Assembly: GCF_000970025.1 (NCBI RefSeq)
Contig: NZ_CP009528.1
Coordinates: 744,001-808,000 of the forward strand
Direction: 5' to 3'
Length of the DNA: 64,000 bases
From: Methanosarcina barkeri MS
GTDB taxonomy: Archaea; Halobacteriota; Methanosarcinia; Methanosarcinales; Methanosarcinaceae
The position numbers were made by a program, and so were the translations under genes. The first letter of the stretch is position 1, and every line of letters begins with the position of its first letter. The notes under the pieces were generated by a model. That model was not told where the DNA came from. It did not search any database and saw nothing but the letters and a program-made list of their open reading frames with translations. Below, one piece after another: positions 16,780 to 25,346 of this stretch.

Positions 16780-18921
16780 TTAGTATATCGACCAAGAACG
16801 TAAATCCCCAATTGAAACCGGTACCACGTCACTAACATCGATAGTAAAGCGGTACACCATTCTTGCGACTTCTTCACGATGGAGAGGATCAAAAAATGTC
16901 AGCTTAACATCCCAGCAATCCGAATCTGGTCTGCAAATAGGGCTTTTTTCTGTTTGAATGGTATCCAGCACCATTCCTTTTTCAATCGCATTCTTAAAAA
17001 CATCCGCAATCTGATACGCATTTGTTGCAGCAAAGTTAAGTGCTCTCTCCGATGAAGCCCTGCCCATATTCATCAACTCATAATACACACGCTCCATGAA
17101 GTTACGAATATCAGTTCCCTCCTTATCGGAAAGGTTGAGCACGGCTCTTAAATCTTCAATCAGAACTTTTGTAGACCAGCTAAATATCCCCCTCAATTGC
17201 GGTATAATAACCGGAACTATCTGACCTGAAAGGAGTGTTACATTACCTGCAATAACTCCTGGAATCGAAATCCTTTCAATCGATCCTTCCTGGTAGTCTT
17301 TCAGAAATTCCAGTAACTGCCGGTAAGCTTCGGAGGCAAAACTGCCCGTCGGATGGATTGCATAAACGGGAGTACCCTCAATGTTAAGGGTCCATATGAG
17401 TGACTCAGCATATTCGGGTTTTTTCTCTAAAAGTTCAAACAGCTTCCCTTCAAATGTGGGCGGTTCATCTTTAGGGTTCTTGTGGTGCACAAATCCTTGG
17501 ATAAAAGCATCTCGTCTCGCTTCACTTCCAAAGTCGTAGCCTGGTACACCAAGAGCATATACTAGAGACCGTCTACTCACAGCCTGTGGCGAAGGAGTCT
17601 GCGCAGGCGTGACAGAAGGTTTAGCTACCTCCTGGTTTGTTATTGTTGGTTCTGCCACTTGTACTTCAGATGCAAGAACCTGAGACACAGTTATATCATT
17701 TTTCTGCTCATCAAGTTCGTTCGTTTCTTCTATCTTCTTCTTTCTTGGACAACCACATGGTCCTTCTATATTTTCAGTCATTTTATCCTCCTGTATCTGG
17801 TTTTTCGCTTGATTGTTTTCTATTGATAGTTCAATAGAATCAGGATTTTCCAGCGCCTTCATCGCGTCCAGGGTAGAAATCTGAGTAGAAGACGCTACTA
17901 TCTCTGGATTTAATATTGTAAATTCCGAATTCTGCACGCCAAGAAAAGGCAGATTTTTTGAAGATTCCACCAGTCCTATGCCCTCACTCTCCTGAATTTG
18001 TGGTATTGAATTAGTACTATCAGTTGCCGCCTTTTGTTGTTTTTTCGTTACAAGGTTATATGCACCTTCAATGTTGAGACGACCTCTTAAGCAACGAGAA
18101 CGATCTAAAACTTCAGAAGGTAAACAAGGGTGAGCACTCTGGAGAATCGCTTCCTTCACAGCATGCGGATCAGGTTTTTCTCCTCTTTGCTTCTGGATGC
18201 TCAACAGCAAAGCAGCAATACCAGTAACTATAGGAGTGGCAAAGCTGGTTCCACTTTTAGTGTCAACTCCACAAGTTTTGGTGACAACTTCGCAAGGGAC
18301 GGCACCCGGTAATTTATCACCAAGTGCGAGAACACCATTATTTTGATACATCTGTCCCCAATTGCTAAAGTTAAGTGGCAGTCCCTGAACATCCATTGCC
18401 CCTACTGCAAGAGTAGAAGAAACGGATGCTGGCACATGGAGGCACGAGCAGCCGTCATTTCCCACAGCCGCAACGATTAAAACATTGCTTTTGTCGCAGA
18501 GACGAATAGCCTTAGCAAGTAGAGGGTGAGGTTCACCAGAAGAAACCAGTTCACCGCCACTAATGTTTATAACATGAGCTCCGTGGTCAACGGCTTGTGT
18601 GATGGCGTGAGCGAGATCGATCTGAGAGCAGGGTGTAATTGAATCACCAGGTCCATCCGCAAAAACAGGAATGATGAGTCCACGACAGCCGGGTGAAATC
18701 CCACGGACAGGACTGTCAGGTTGGCCAAAGATTAAGCTGGCAACATGAGTTCCGTGTTGTGCACTTGGTCCATTCTCGGCAATGCCTGAAACTAAAGTTT
18801 CTAATTTAGTTATTTTGGCTTTGTTGAAACATGGATGTGTTAGGTCGACTGGCCCATCAAGGACTGCAATGCAAATATTGGCATTTCCTTTAATTTGCTC
18901 TATAATCTCTATTGCCTTCAC
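16780..18921 (-). CDS. Cyanobactin-type (PatA/PatG-like) subtilisin maturation protease
   Basis: A 713-aa subtilase with the look of cyanobactin maturation proteases. The S8 domain spans residues 15-290: catalytic Asp22 (IAVLDGPVDLTHPCF), His57 (QHGTHVAS), oxyanion Asn155 (AAVGNDGCSC) and Ser226 (SGTSFATP). A low-complexity linker (about 295-450) contains GPCGCPRKKK. The C-terminal part (452-713; ALGVPGYDFGSEARRDAF, DSDCWDVKLTFFDP, IDVSDVVPVSIGDLRSW) matches the domain that follows the protease in PatA/PatG-type proteins as I know them. There is no signal peptide, so it acts in the cytosol. The GTG start follows AGGCGG. Precursor-like peptides lie directly downstream. No YcaO or ThiF enzyme is seen. 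Confidence 0.8.
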   Translation of the reverse strand: MKAIEIIEQIKGNANICIAVLDGPVDLTHPCFNKAKITKLETLVSGIAENGPSAQHGTHVASLIFGQPDSPVRGISPGCRGLIIPVFADGPGDSITPCSQIDLAHAITQAVDHGAHVINISGGELVSSGEPHPLLAKAIRLCDKSNVLIVAAVGNDGCSCLHVPASVSSTLAVGAMDVQGLPLNFSNWGQMYQNNGVLALGDKLPGAVPCEVVTKTCGVDTKSGTSFATPIVTGIAALLLSIQKQRGEKPDPHAVKEAILQSAHPCLPSEVLDRSRCLRGRLNIEGAYNLVTKKQQKAATDSTNSIPQIQESEGIGLVESSKNLPFLGVQNSEFTILNPEIVASSTQISTLDAMKALENPDSIELSIENNQAKNQIQEDKMTENIEGPCGCPRKKKIEETNELDEQKNDITVSQVLASEVQVAEPTITNQEVAKPSVTPAQTPSPQAVSRRSLVYALGVPGYDFGSEARRDAFIQGFVHHKNPKDEPPTFEGKLFELLEKKPEYAESLIWTLNIEGTPVYAIHPTGSFASEAYRQLLEFLKDYQEGSIERISIPGVIAGNVTLLSGQIVPVIIPQLRGIFSWSTKVLIEDLRAVLNLSDKEGTDIRNFMERVYYELMNMGRASSERALNFAATNAYQIADVFKNAIEKGMVLDTIQTEKSPICRPDSDCWDVKLTFFDPLHREEVARMVYRFTIDVSDVVPVSIGDLRSWSIY

Positions 18922-19249
18922 AATAACCGCCTACAATTTTTACATTGACTGTGAAAGTCTCATAGCAATTTTTTGCTGTGAATTAAGCTAGAATAGAATA
19001 CGCAGGCAAAAATAGGTAATCCAGATAACATATGTGCATAGTGCGCATAATTCATTAGATATAGGATGGAAAAATGTACAAAATTTGGTTCCACAGTAAG
19101 CATTTGCGGGAAACTGATCTAAAATAGAATACTCACAAAAAAATAAATTACCCAGATAACATATGCATAATATGTGCATAACTCATATTATATCTGTATT
19201 GAAATATTAATAAATTATATAAGATGTTTGAAGTCCGGGGTGAAATATT
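18922..19249. other. Divergent promoter region with duplicated segment
   Basis: The protease gene and the plus-strand gene at 19250 diverge from this 328-bp gap. Two related segments (CCAGATAACATATGTGCATA near 19020 and CCCAGATAACATATGCATAA near 19150), about 130 bp apart, contain similar AT-rich motifs and GCATAACTCAT-like blocks. They could be a duplicated operator or promoter; nothing more can be said. Confidence 0.5.
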
Positions 19250-19816
19250 TTGAAAACACACCGAATTTCAACCACAATCTCGCAGAGACACTGGGAATTA
19301 CTAAAAAAATACTCAGAAAAATTTGAAACGCAGCAAAAAACCTTAGAACTTGCACTGGATAATCTGGAAAATAGCTCAAAAAAGGGTCCAGCGTTAACCT
19401 TGGAAGAGAAGTACTGGATGCTCATTAAACGGGCAAAATCAGCAGTTATCATCGAAAAAAATGCCTTTAAATTCCTAATAGAAACCACTGATGTTGAGCT
19501 TTTAAGTGAGCTTTTCAGCCGAGATAAAATCATAGAATATACAATAGAGCTCTACTTTCAGAAGTCTCTTGAGGAGTGTAGTCTTAAAGAAGTCATAGAT
19601 GGGTTAGTTATCAATCTCAAGATAACTAACTGGTTTGATACTGTAGATTACATAAATAACGGTGACGATTATAAGCTGATAATGACCCATACATTTGGTT
19701 TTATTTTTTCCAAGCTAATTAGGACATCGATAGAAAACATGTTTGAAACTTATGGGGTGAAGGCAGATAGCATAGTTTCTGTAAAGACGATTTTTATGAG
19801 AATATCTAAAAATTGA
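19250..19816 (+). CDS. Unknown protein with a possible ribbon-helix-helix N-terminus
   Basis: A 188-aa soluble protein that I cannot assign. The first 40 residues (HRISTTISQRHWELLKKYSE ... LELALDNLE) follow the pattern of a short strand and two helices seen in ribbon-helix-helix DNA-binding proteins. The remainder is helical with no recognised motif (FKFLIETTDVELLSELFSRD, IMTHTFGFIFSKL). The TTG start is preceded by GGGGTG. It is divergently oriented from the cyanobactin-type protease, so a regulatory link is possible but unproven. Confidence 0.6.
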   Translation: MKTHRISTTISQRHWELLKKYSEKFETQQKTLELALDNLENSSKKGPALTLEEKYWMLIKRAKSAVIIEKNAFKFLIETTDVELLSELFSRDKIIEYTIELYFQKSLEECSLKEVIDGLVINLKITNWFDTVDYINNGDDYKLIMTHTFGFIFSKLIRTSIENMFETYGVKADSIVSVKTIFMRISKN

Positions 19817-20018
19817 CACTTTGCAACCTTAACTTTATTATCTTAGGACAATCCGTTCATTGATTCAAGCTTTAAACGTCGTTTTCTATTACAGTTAAAG
19901 ATTTCTGCATTTATATTGGAATTAGACTCAAGTATTAAACATAAATGCAATAGATCGGTCTCTTAGTCCTAAAATCTAAAGTTAAAAAAGCTATAGAAAG
20001 GTCGTAAAAAAGGAAAAG

Positions 20019-20093
20019 TGCTCCGATGGGGATTTGAACCCCAGTCGCAGGAGTGAGAGTCCTGAATGATTGGCCGAGCTACACTATCGGAGC
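20019..20093 (-). tRNA. tRNA-Glu (anticodon CTC)
   Basis: On the minus strand the acceptor GCTCCGA pairs with TCGGAGC. The anticodon arm CAGGA-CTCTCAC-TCCTG carries CTC, and the T arm is GGGGTTCAAATCCCC. CCA is not encoded. It stands alone between two AT-rich spacers. Confidence 0.95.
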
Positions 20094-20338
20094 AGTTTGT
20101 TATTTTATTATACTTTGCCTTTCAGGCAGCATATCTTCAAGTAATTTATAAAATATAAATCTTTCGTCTGAGTTCTTAAAAAATAGAGAAACTGCCGTGA
20201 TGGTTTTATTCCATCTGGCAAGTTTATATAAATATTCATAAATATTTTCATTTCTCTTTTAACTTATTTTTAAACTTGAAGAGTAATCCGGTTCCCGTTT
20301 CTCAGGCTTTGGTTGTCTGTTTGACTATCAGAACAGCT

Positions 20339-21580
20339 TTATACGAACATAGCCTGAGGAATTGCAGGTTCTTCAGTGCTTACGACTTTTTCATGTGCTT
20401 TCAGGAAGTCGGCCATGGTGATCTGTTTACCGCGCCTGCGGAGCACAAAAATTCCTGCCTCTTTGACGATAACGCTGATTTCCGCCCCGCTCATACCGGT
20501 CATGACTCTTGCCAGTTTTTCGAAATCCACGTCGTCTGCAAGGTTCATCTTGCGGGTGTGAATTTTAAGGATTTCAGCCCTTCCTTTCTCGTCAGGGAGT
20601 GGGACTTCGATAGACCGATCAAACCTGCCAGGCCTGAGGAGAGCAGGATCAAGTAGGTCAATCCTGTTGGTTGCAGCAACAACCTTTACATTGCCTTTAG
20701 GATCAAAACCGTCCATCTCTGCAAGTAGCTGAAGCATTGTCCTGTTGACCTCGGCCGAACCACTGGTTCCGTCATAGGTCCTCATGCTGCCAACAGCATC
20801 GATTTCATCTATAAAGAGAATGCTTGGGGACTTATCTCTAGCAAGCTGGAAAATGTCTTTGACAAGCCTTGAGCCTTCACCTACAAATTTCTGGACCAGG
20901 TCAGATCCCGACATTCGGATGAAGGTTGCTTTTGCATGAGAAGCTATAGCCTTTGCAATAAGGGTCTTGCCCGTGCCTGGAGCCCCGTGGAGCAGGACAC
21001 CTGAAGGGGGTTCGATTCCGATTTCCTCGAAAAGTTGGGGCTCGGTGAGTGGCAGTTCAACGCTTTCCCTGACTTCCTGAAGTACGTCATCCAGCCCGCC
21101 AATCATGCTGTAGTCCACCCCAGGAGAGTTAATGAGCTCCATTACCTGAGCCCGCACATCGGCAGCCCTGCTGACTACGGAAATAATTGAATATGCACCG
21201 TTTACTGCAACTCTCATGCCGGGCTCAATCTTTCCAATACATTCTTCAGGGATTTGGGTAAGAACCTCCTGATTATTCCCATGCTGCCTTATAAGTGCGA
21301 TTTCTCCGTTTACCTCGAGAATAGTTGCAATAAAGAGAGGAGGCTCTGTAAGCTGTTCCAGATGAGCTTTCAATTTGTTGATTTCCTGAAGGTGCCTGCC
21401 TGTAGCTACACTTGCTTCAAGGAGTCGGGCCTTCATGGTCTCATTCTGGACTCTCATGATTTCTATTTCGGTTAAGAGAGATTTCACATCTTCAGCATTG
21501 ATCTTCCCGCTCTCAAGCTGGAGCTCTATCCTTGTTTTGATATCTTCTAGAGAAGATCTTATTGCACTGTCGTCTGGCAC
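20339..21580 (-). CDS. pan: Proteasome-activating nucleotidase (PAN)
   Basis: An AAA ATPase (413 aa) that unfolds substrates and feeds them into the archaeal 20S proteasome. An N-terminal coiled coil (about residues 10-75) is followed by an OB-like domain (80-140) and the AAA domain: Walker A GAPGTGKT, Walker [12 protein letters not shown], sensor VVAATNR and Arg fingers in LRPGRFDR. The last three residues are Met-Phe-Val, so the usual hydrophobic-Tyr-any (HbYX) tail that opens the proteasome gate has Phe in place of Tyr. Methanosarcina genomes generally carry more than one PAN-like gene, and this could be the divergent one. It is transcribed alone. Confidence 0.95.
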   Translation of the reverse strand: MPDDSAIRSSLEDIKTRIELQLESGKINAEDVKSLLTEIEIMRVQNETMKARLLEASVATGRHLQEINKLKAHLEQLTEPPLFIATILEVNGEIALIRQHGNNQEVLTQIPEECIGKIEPGMRVAVNGAYSIISVVSRAADVRAQVMELINSPGVDYSMIGGLDDVLQEVRESVELPLTEPQLFEEIGIEPPSGVLLHGAPGTGKTLIAKAIASHAKATFIRMSGSDLVQKFVGEGSRLVKDIFQLARDKSPSILFIDEIDAVGSMRTYDGTSGSAEVNRTMLQLLAEMDGFDPKGNVKVVAATNRIDLLDPALLRPGRFDRSIEVPLPDEKGRAEILKIHTRKMNLADDVDFEKLARVMTGMSGAEISVIVKEAGIFVLRRRGKQITMADFLKAHEKVVSTEEPAIPQAMFV

Positions 21581-22734
21581 TTGAAACCACCTTTTTTATC
21601 GCGTGAAATTGAGTTTATACTGTTTATATGATCTAAAGATTAGTTCACTCGGAAATTATTGATTTATAATAAGTTGATTTGAAGAGCAACTGGTCTGTGG
21701 GATCTATAATACAGGTCCATGACCAGTAACCAGGCATGACCAGTTACTCAGTCCAGTTACTCATTTAAGCTTTAAGCGTTATTTCCCGGAGGGATTATTC
21801 GTCTATATCTTTTATCTATTCGCCTATATCGTTTATCTCAGGATGATCACATTTTGTCTTGGCTTTTACAAGAAGTAAAGCCTGAGAAACGGGAAATCAA
21901 GAATTCTATTCATAAAATCCCCGTTGTAGTATGACTCGCAAAGATCAAAGGGTAAAATGACATTTAAAAGGTACTCTTACTTTTCACAGTGAATGTTAAC
22001 ATGTTCAGATTAAATATATACATAAATATAAAAAGGGTATATATAAGTTCCTGCCACGCCTGTAATCATTTTTATATCCCGACTGCCTGTATAATATCCC
22101 AGTTAAGAATCTATTCGGTTCTTTGATTAAATTGCTTTCGGGCACTCGTGTCGAATTTATCAACATTTGTATTCCATTCAGTCATCATATTTCTTTTTTC
22201 TATATTATACGTGCTGTTGCATTCTCCAGATTCCGGCAAATTATTCAGGAAAGAAGCCAGACCAAAAATTTATAAAAAACTGAGCTTTTAACTTAACTTT
22301 TCAGTCAAACCCTTTAACTTAACTCTTCAATTACTTTATTTATATAATTATCTTAGCTCATTATCTTAGCTCATTATCTTAGCTCATTATCTTAGCTCAT
22401 TAAATTAGATTTTTAAAAGATCAGGCAGTGTCTCGAATTTACTGTAAATTTGAATTCAAGTTTTTACGTACTATGTAGATAATTGATCTTCCGATATGGA
22501 ATTTTCTACTCCACAACTTTTTGATATTTATTATTTTACAGAAAAATTGGCACACTATCATTAGATTTAAATTAGATTTTTAAGCTAGATCTTTTACTAG
22601 TTCTAATCCTGACTGAAAAGAACAACGAATATAACCATTTCCCGACTTGAGCGAAAAAACGTGTAGGAAAATGGCGCCATTTTTTGTAAGCCTTTAAGAC
22701 AGAACAAACTACGGATGCAAAAAGTTAGAAAGAT
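21581..22734. other. Long non-coding region between pan and the DUF131 pair
   Basis: About 1.15 kb without a supportable gene. It holds short duplications (GACCAGTTACTCAGTCCAGTTACTC near 21730; CTATATCTTTTATCTATTCGC near 21810), a TATA-rich patch near 22020-22050 (GTATATATAAG), and four 13-bp tandem repeats at 22348-22399. Confidence 0.5.
22348..22399. repeat. Four exact 13-bp tandem repeats TTATCTTAGCTCA
   Basis: Four head-to-tail copies without any mismatch, in non-coding DNA about 340 bp upstream of the DUF131 genes. Exactness suggests recent expansion by slippage. Confidence 0.9.
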
Positions 22735-23013
22735 ATGTTTAATAATAAAAGCATTATATTATTCGACATGCGTACATCTCAGGATTTTCTAAGAGTAGGC
22801 ACAGCAGTTATATTTGTTGGTATTATTATATTATTACTAGGTACAGTTCTTACTATTATACATCATCCAGCAAACAGCCAGATGGGTGGACTGATAATGA
22901 TCGGTCCAATCCCGATAGTTTTTGGCTCGTCTCCTGAAATAACAACAAATATGCTGGCACTTGGATTAATAATCTCAGTATTCTATCTATTCCTATGGAA
23001 AACTAAACGTTGA
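22735..23013 (+). CDS. DUF131 family small membrane protein, first of a pair
   Basis: A 92-aa protein with two membrane helices (about residues 20-42 and 70-88). Between them is the family signature GGLIMIGPIPIVFGS (TIGR00304/DUF131). These are archaeal proteins of unknown function. An in-frame ATG at residue 12 is an alternative start; neither start has a strong Shine-Dalgarno. The stop overlaps the TTG start of the next gene, so the pair is translationally coupled. Confidence 0.75.
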   Translation: MFNNKSIILFDMRTSQDFLRVGTAVIFVGIIILLLGTVLTIIHHPANSQMGGLIMIGPIPIVFGSSPEITTNMLALGLIISVFYLFLWKTKR

Positions 23014-23375
23014 CTGATGAAAGCATGTTTTTTTCGATTGGAATTCTCACAATACTCATCGGATTTCTGCTAATTATGATCGGCGTAGCTTTAAGCATGT
23101 ACCAGGAATCCAGATCGACGCAAAGCTATTCAAGCAGAACAGACACATCTGGAAAAGGCTCAAGATTTGAGAGCACTTCAAACTTTGAGAGCTCTCTACA
23201 TGAGAAGCCCTCTGAAAGAAAGGTCGAATCCGAAATCAAAACTGGAGGAGTAATCATGCTCGGCCCGATTCCAATCATCTTCGGAAGCGACAAAGAAAGT
23301 GCAAAAACTGTCGCAATCCTTTCAATAATACTCATGCTTCTCAGCCTGCTGATCCTCAGTTTCTCCTTTATCTAA
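23010..23375 (+). CDS. DUF131 family small membrane protein, second of a pair
   Basis: A 121-aa paralogue of the preceding gene with the same core (GGVIMLGPIPIIFGS) and two membrane helices (about 8-30 and 100-120). A Ser/Glu-rich hydrophilic insert (about residues 34-78) separates them and is absent from the first protein. The proposed TTG start (23010-23012) overlaps the upstream TGA as TTGA; an ATG at 23025 is the alternative. Function is unknown. Confidence 0.75.
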   Translation: MTDESMFFSIGILTILIGFLLIMIGVALSMYQESRSTQSYSSRTDTSGKGSRFESTSNFESSLHEKPSERKVESEIKTGGVIMLGPIPIIFGSDKESAKTVAILSIILMLLSLLILSFSFI

Positions 23376-23789
23376 ATCTCATTGCCGTCTTTTCTGTCAG
23401 GTTAAAATCAAGCACTTTTAAAAAATTTGTATTATGCCTTTTGATCACGCCGGATGAGGTTTTTGGTCAAGATTCCCGCCCGAAAAGTTGCGATCAAAAT
23501 ATTTCAAAAAAATTTGCGGTCGGGCCTTTATTTAAAAGGCCTGCACCACCTGATCCAAAACAAAACTTGGGTAAATCAACTTCCTGAAGCGCGTTGATAA
23601 TATATAGTCTCTCAGTCTCTCTTGTCATAAGTCGATCATATTGGTTCAGCTCAGTATCTTCATTATCGTTTAGCCTTCTTGAGCGAAACGTAGCGGAGCG
23701 AAAAGGGCACCTTCCTCCCAAGACGGGAATCGGGTGACGGGGCTTGGGTAGCAAAAAGTTATTAATAGTTAAGCCCAAATCAGAACTTT
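23376..23789. other. Spacer upstream of purA
   Basis: About 410 bp. Near 23680-23750 it carries a degenerate segment (GAGCGAAACGTAGCGGAGCGAAAAG ... CCTCCCAAGACGG, about 20 bp each side) that also occurs upstream of tRNA-Gly (9175-9265). A 94-codon minus-strand frame here has no family resemblance and is discounted. The purA promoter should lie at its right end. Confidence 0.5.
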
Positions 23790-25064
23790 ATGTTTACGAT
23801 AATCACGGGCTCGCAGTTCGGTGACGAGGGAAAAGGCAAAATTGTAGATCTTCTTGCAAAAGATTTCGACATTGTTGCCCGCTTCCAGGGAGGGAACAAT
23901 GCAGGCCATACGGTTAAAGTAGGAGATGAGGTTTACAAATTGCACCTGATCCCTTCAGGTATTCTGCTTGATGCAAGAGTTCTGATCGGGCCTGGGGTTG
24001 TCCTGAATCCTGAGGTTCTTGCCGAAGAAATCATAATGTTTGAAAAACACGGCATACAGGTAAATGCCGAAAAGCTTGGAGTCGATGCGAAGACAAGCAT
24101 AATCATGCCTTACCACATTGAGATGGATGGGCTAAGGGAAGCATCAAGGGAAACGAAAATCGGGACTACAAAACGCGGAATAGGCTATGCGTATATTGAT
24201 AAAGTGGCAAGAGACGAATTCCGCATGGCTGAACTTGTGAACCGTGAGCGTTTTCTTGCAAGACTTGAGGAACTTGCTCCCCAGAAAGAAAAGGAAATAG
24301 CAGCATTGGGAGGAGATCCTAAAATCGTTAGAGACCCTGCACTAATTGAAAGATATCTTGAGCTGGGAAAACAGTTTGCCACTTATGTAACAGATGTTTC
24401 CAAAGAAATTAACAAAGCTCTTGATGAAGGAAAACATGTAATGGCTGAAGCTGCCCAGGGTACGCATCTTGATGTTATACATGGGACACAGAAATTCGTA
24501 ACTTCTTCTTCTACAATTGCAGGTTCGGCTTGTGCTAACCTCGGAGTTGGACCTACAAGAGTAAATAACGTAATTGCTATAGTAAAAGCTTATATCACAA
24601 GAGTCGGTGAAGGCCCACTTCCAACGGAACTAACAGGAGAACTCGGAGAAAGACTACAGAAAGCCGGAGGAGAATTTGGGACTACTACCGGTAGGGGTAG
24701 AAGATGTGGATGGTTTGATTTGCCTCTGCTGAAGAAAGCCATTGCGCTTAATGGATATACCGAGATTTCCCTGACCAAACTGGATGTACTCTCAGGCCTT
24801 AATCCCATCAGGATTTGCACTGGCTACACCTTCAAGGGAGAAAACATTGATTATCCTCCGGAACTTACTGAGGATCTTGCTGAGTGTATGCCTGTTTACG
24901 AAGACCTTCCTGGATGGGAAACTGATCTTGCCGAAGTAAAAGCCTTCGATGAACTTCCGGAAAATGCCAGAAATTATGTCAAGAGACTGGAAGAACTGAT
25001 GAAAGTCCCGATTAACTACATTTCAGTAGGTCCGGGCAGGGCACAGACCTTTAAAAAAGAGTAA
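23790..25064 (+). CDS. purA: Adenylosuccinate synthetase
   Basis: PurA (424 aa) converts IMP and aspartate to adenylosuccinate using GTP, the first committed step to AMP. The N-terminal nucleotide-binding and catalytic segment FTIITGSQFGDEGKGKIVD carries the catalytic Asp, and GGNNAGHTV carries the catalytic His. Further family blocks are GTTKRGIGYAY, AAQGTHLDVIHGT (IMP loop) and TTTGRGRRCGW. The length is typical. It is the only gene on this strand here; the neighbours give no pathway clue. Confidence 0.97.
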   Translation: MFTIITGSQFGDEGKGKIVDLLAKDFDIVARFQGGNNAGHTVKVGDEVYKLHLIPSGILLDARVLIGPGVVLNPEVLAEEIIMFEKHGIQVNAEKLGVDAKTSIIMPYHIEMDGLREASRETKIGTTKRGIGYAYIDKVARDEFRMAELVNRERFLARLEELAPQKEKEIAALGGDPKIVRDPALIERYLELGKQFATYVTDVSKEINKALDEGKHVMAEAAQGTHLDVIHGTQKFVTSSSTIAGSACANLGVGPTRVNNVIAIVKAYITRVGEGPLPTELTGELGERLQKAGGEFGTTTGRGRRCGWFDLPLLKKAIALNGYTEISLTKLDVLSGLNPIRICTGYTFKGENIDYPPELTEDLAECMPVYEDLPGWETDLAEVKAFDELPENARNYVKRLEELMKVPINYISVGPGRAQTFKKE

Positions 25065-25346
25065 TGCAATTATTAGGCTTGTAAAGGTCAATTTCCGAAT
25101 AAATGTGTATAGCAACTGCGGTGGATATGTAACAACACACATATCCTATTCTATTTATATTCCTAACTATTACTCAATTAAAATATATATTATCAAATTA
25201 TACTATATATTATCAAATTATACTATATATCATCAAATTATACTATATATTACCAAATTATAATCATATATATTACCAAATTATAACCTTATCTATTAAC
25301 AAATTTTTATCTATTTTTCTTGTGATTTTAAACCTACTTGAGCTGA
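25065..25346. repeat. AT-rich 20-bp tandem repeats between convergent genes
   Basis: The core array at about 25184-25287 consists of units like ATATATTATCAAATTATACT, four close copies then two drifting ones. It lies between the 3' ends of purA and the histidine kinase, so it is not a promoter of either. It may act as a bidirectional end region, although no clean hairpin is seen. Confidence 0.8.

Noticed and set aside
16419-16892. 157-aa gene overlapping the protease end
   Set aside because: The upstream part lies antiparallel-free within the protease 3' end and has no ribosome-binding site; the strong site marks a 56-aa peptide instead.
13571-18921. Complete azole-forming cyanobactin cluster
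   Set aside because: No YcaO cyclodehydratase, ThiF-like partner, oxidase or prenyltransferase is present in the window, so only the protease and precursors are claimed.
23494-23778. 94-codon minus-strand frame upstream of purA
   Set aside because: Covers the dispersed degenerate segment, no ribosome-binding site, no recognisable family.
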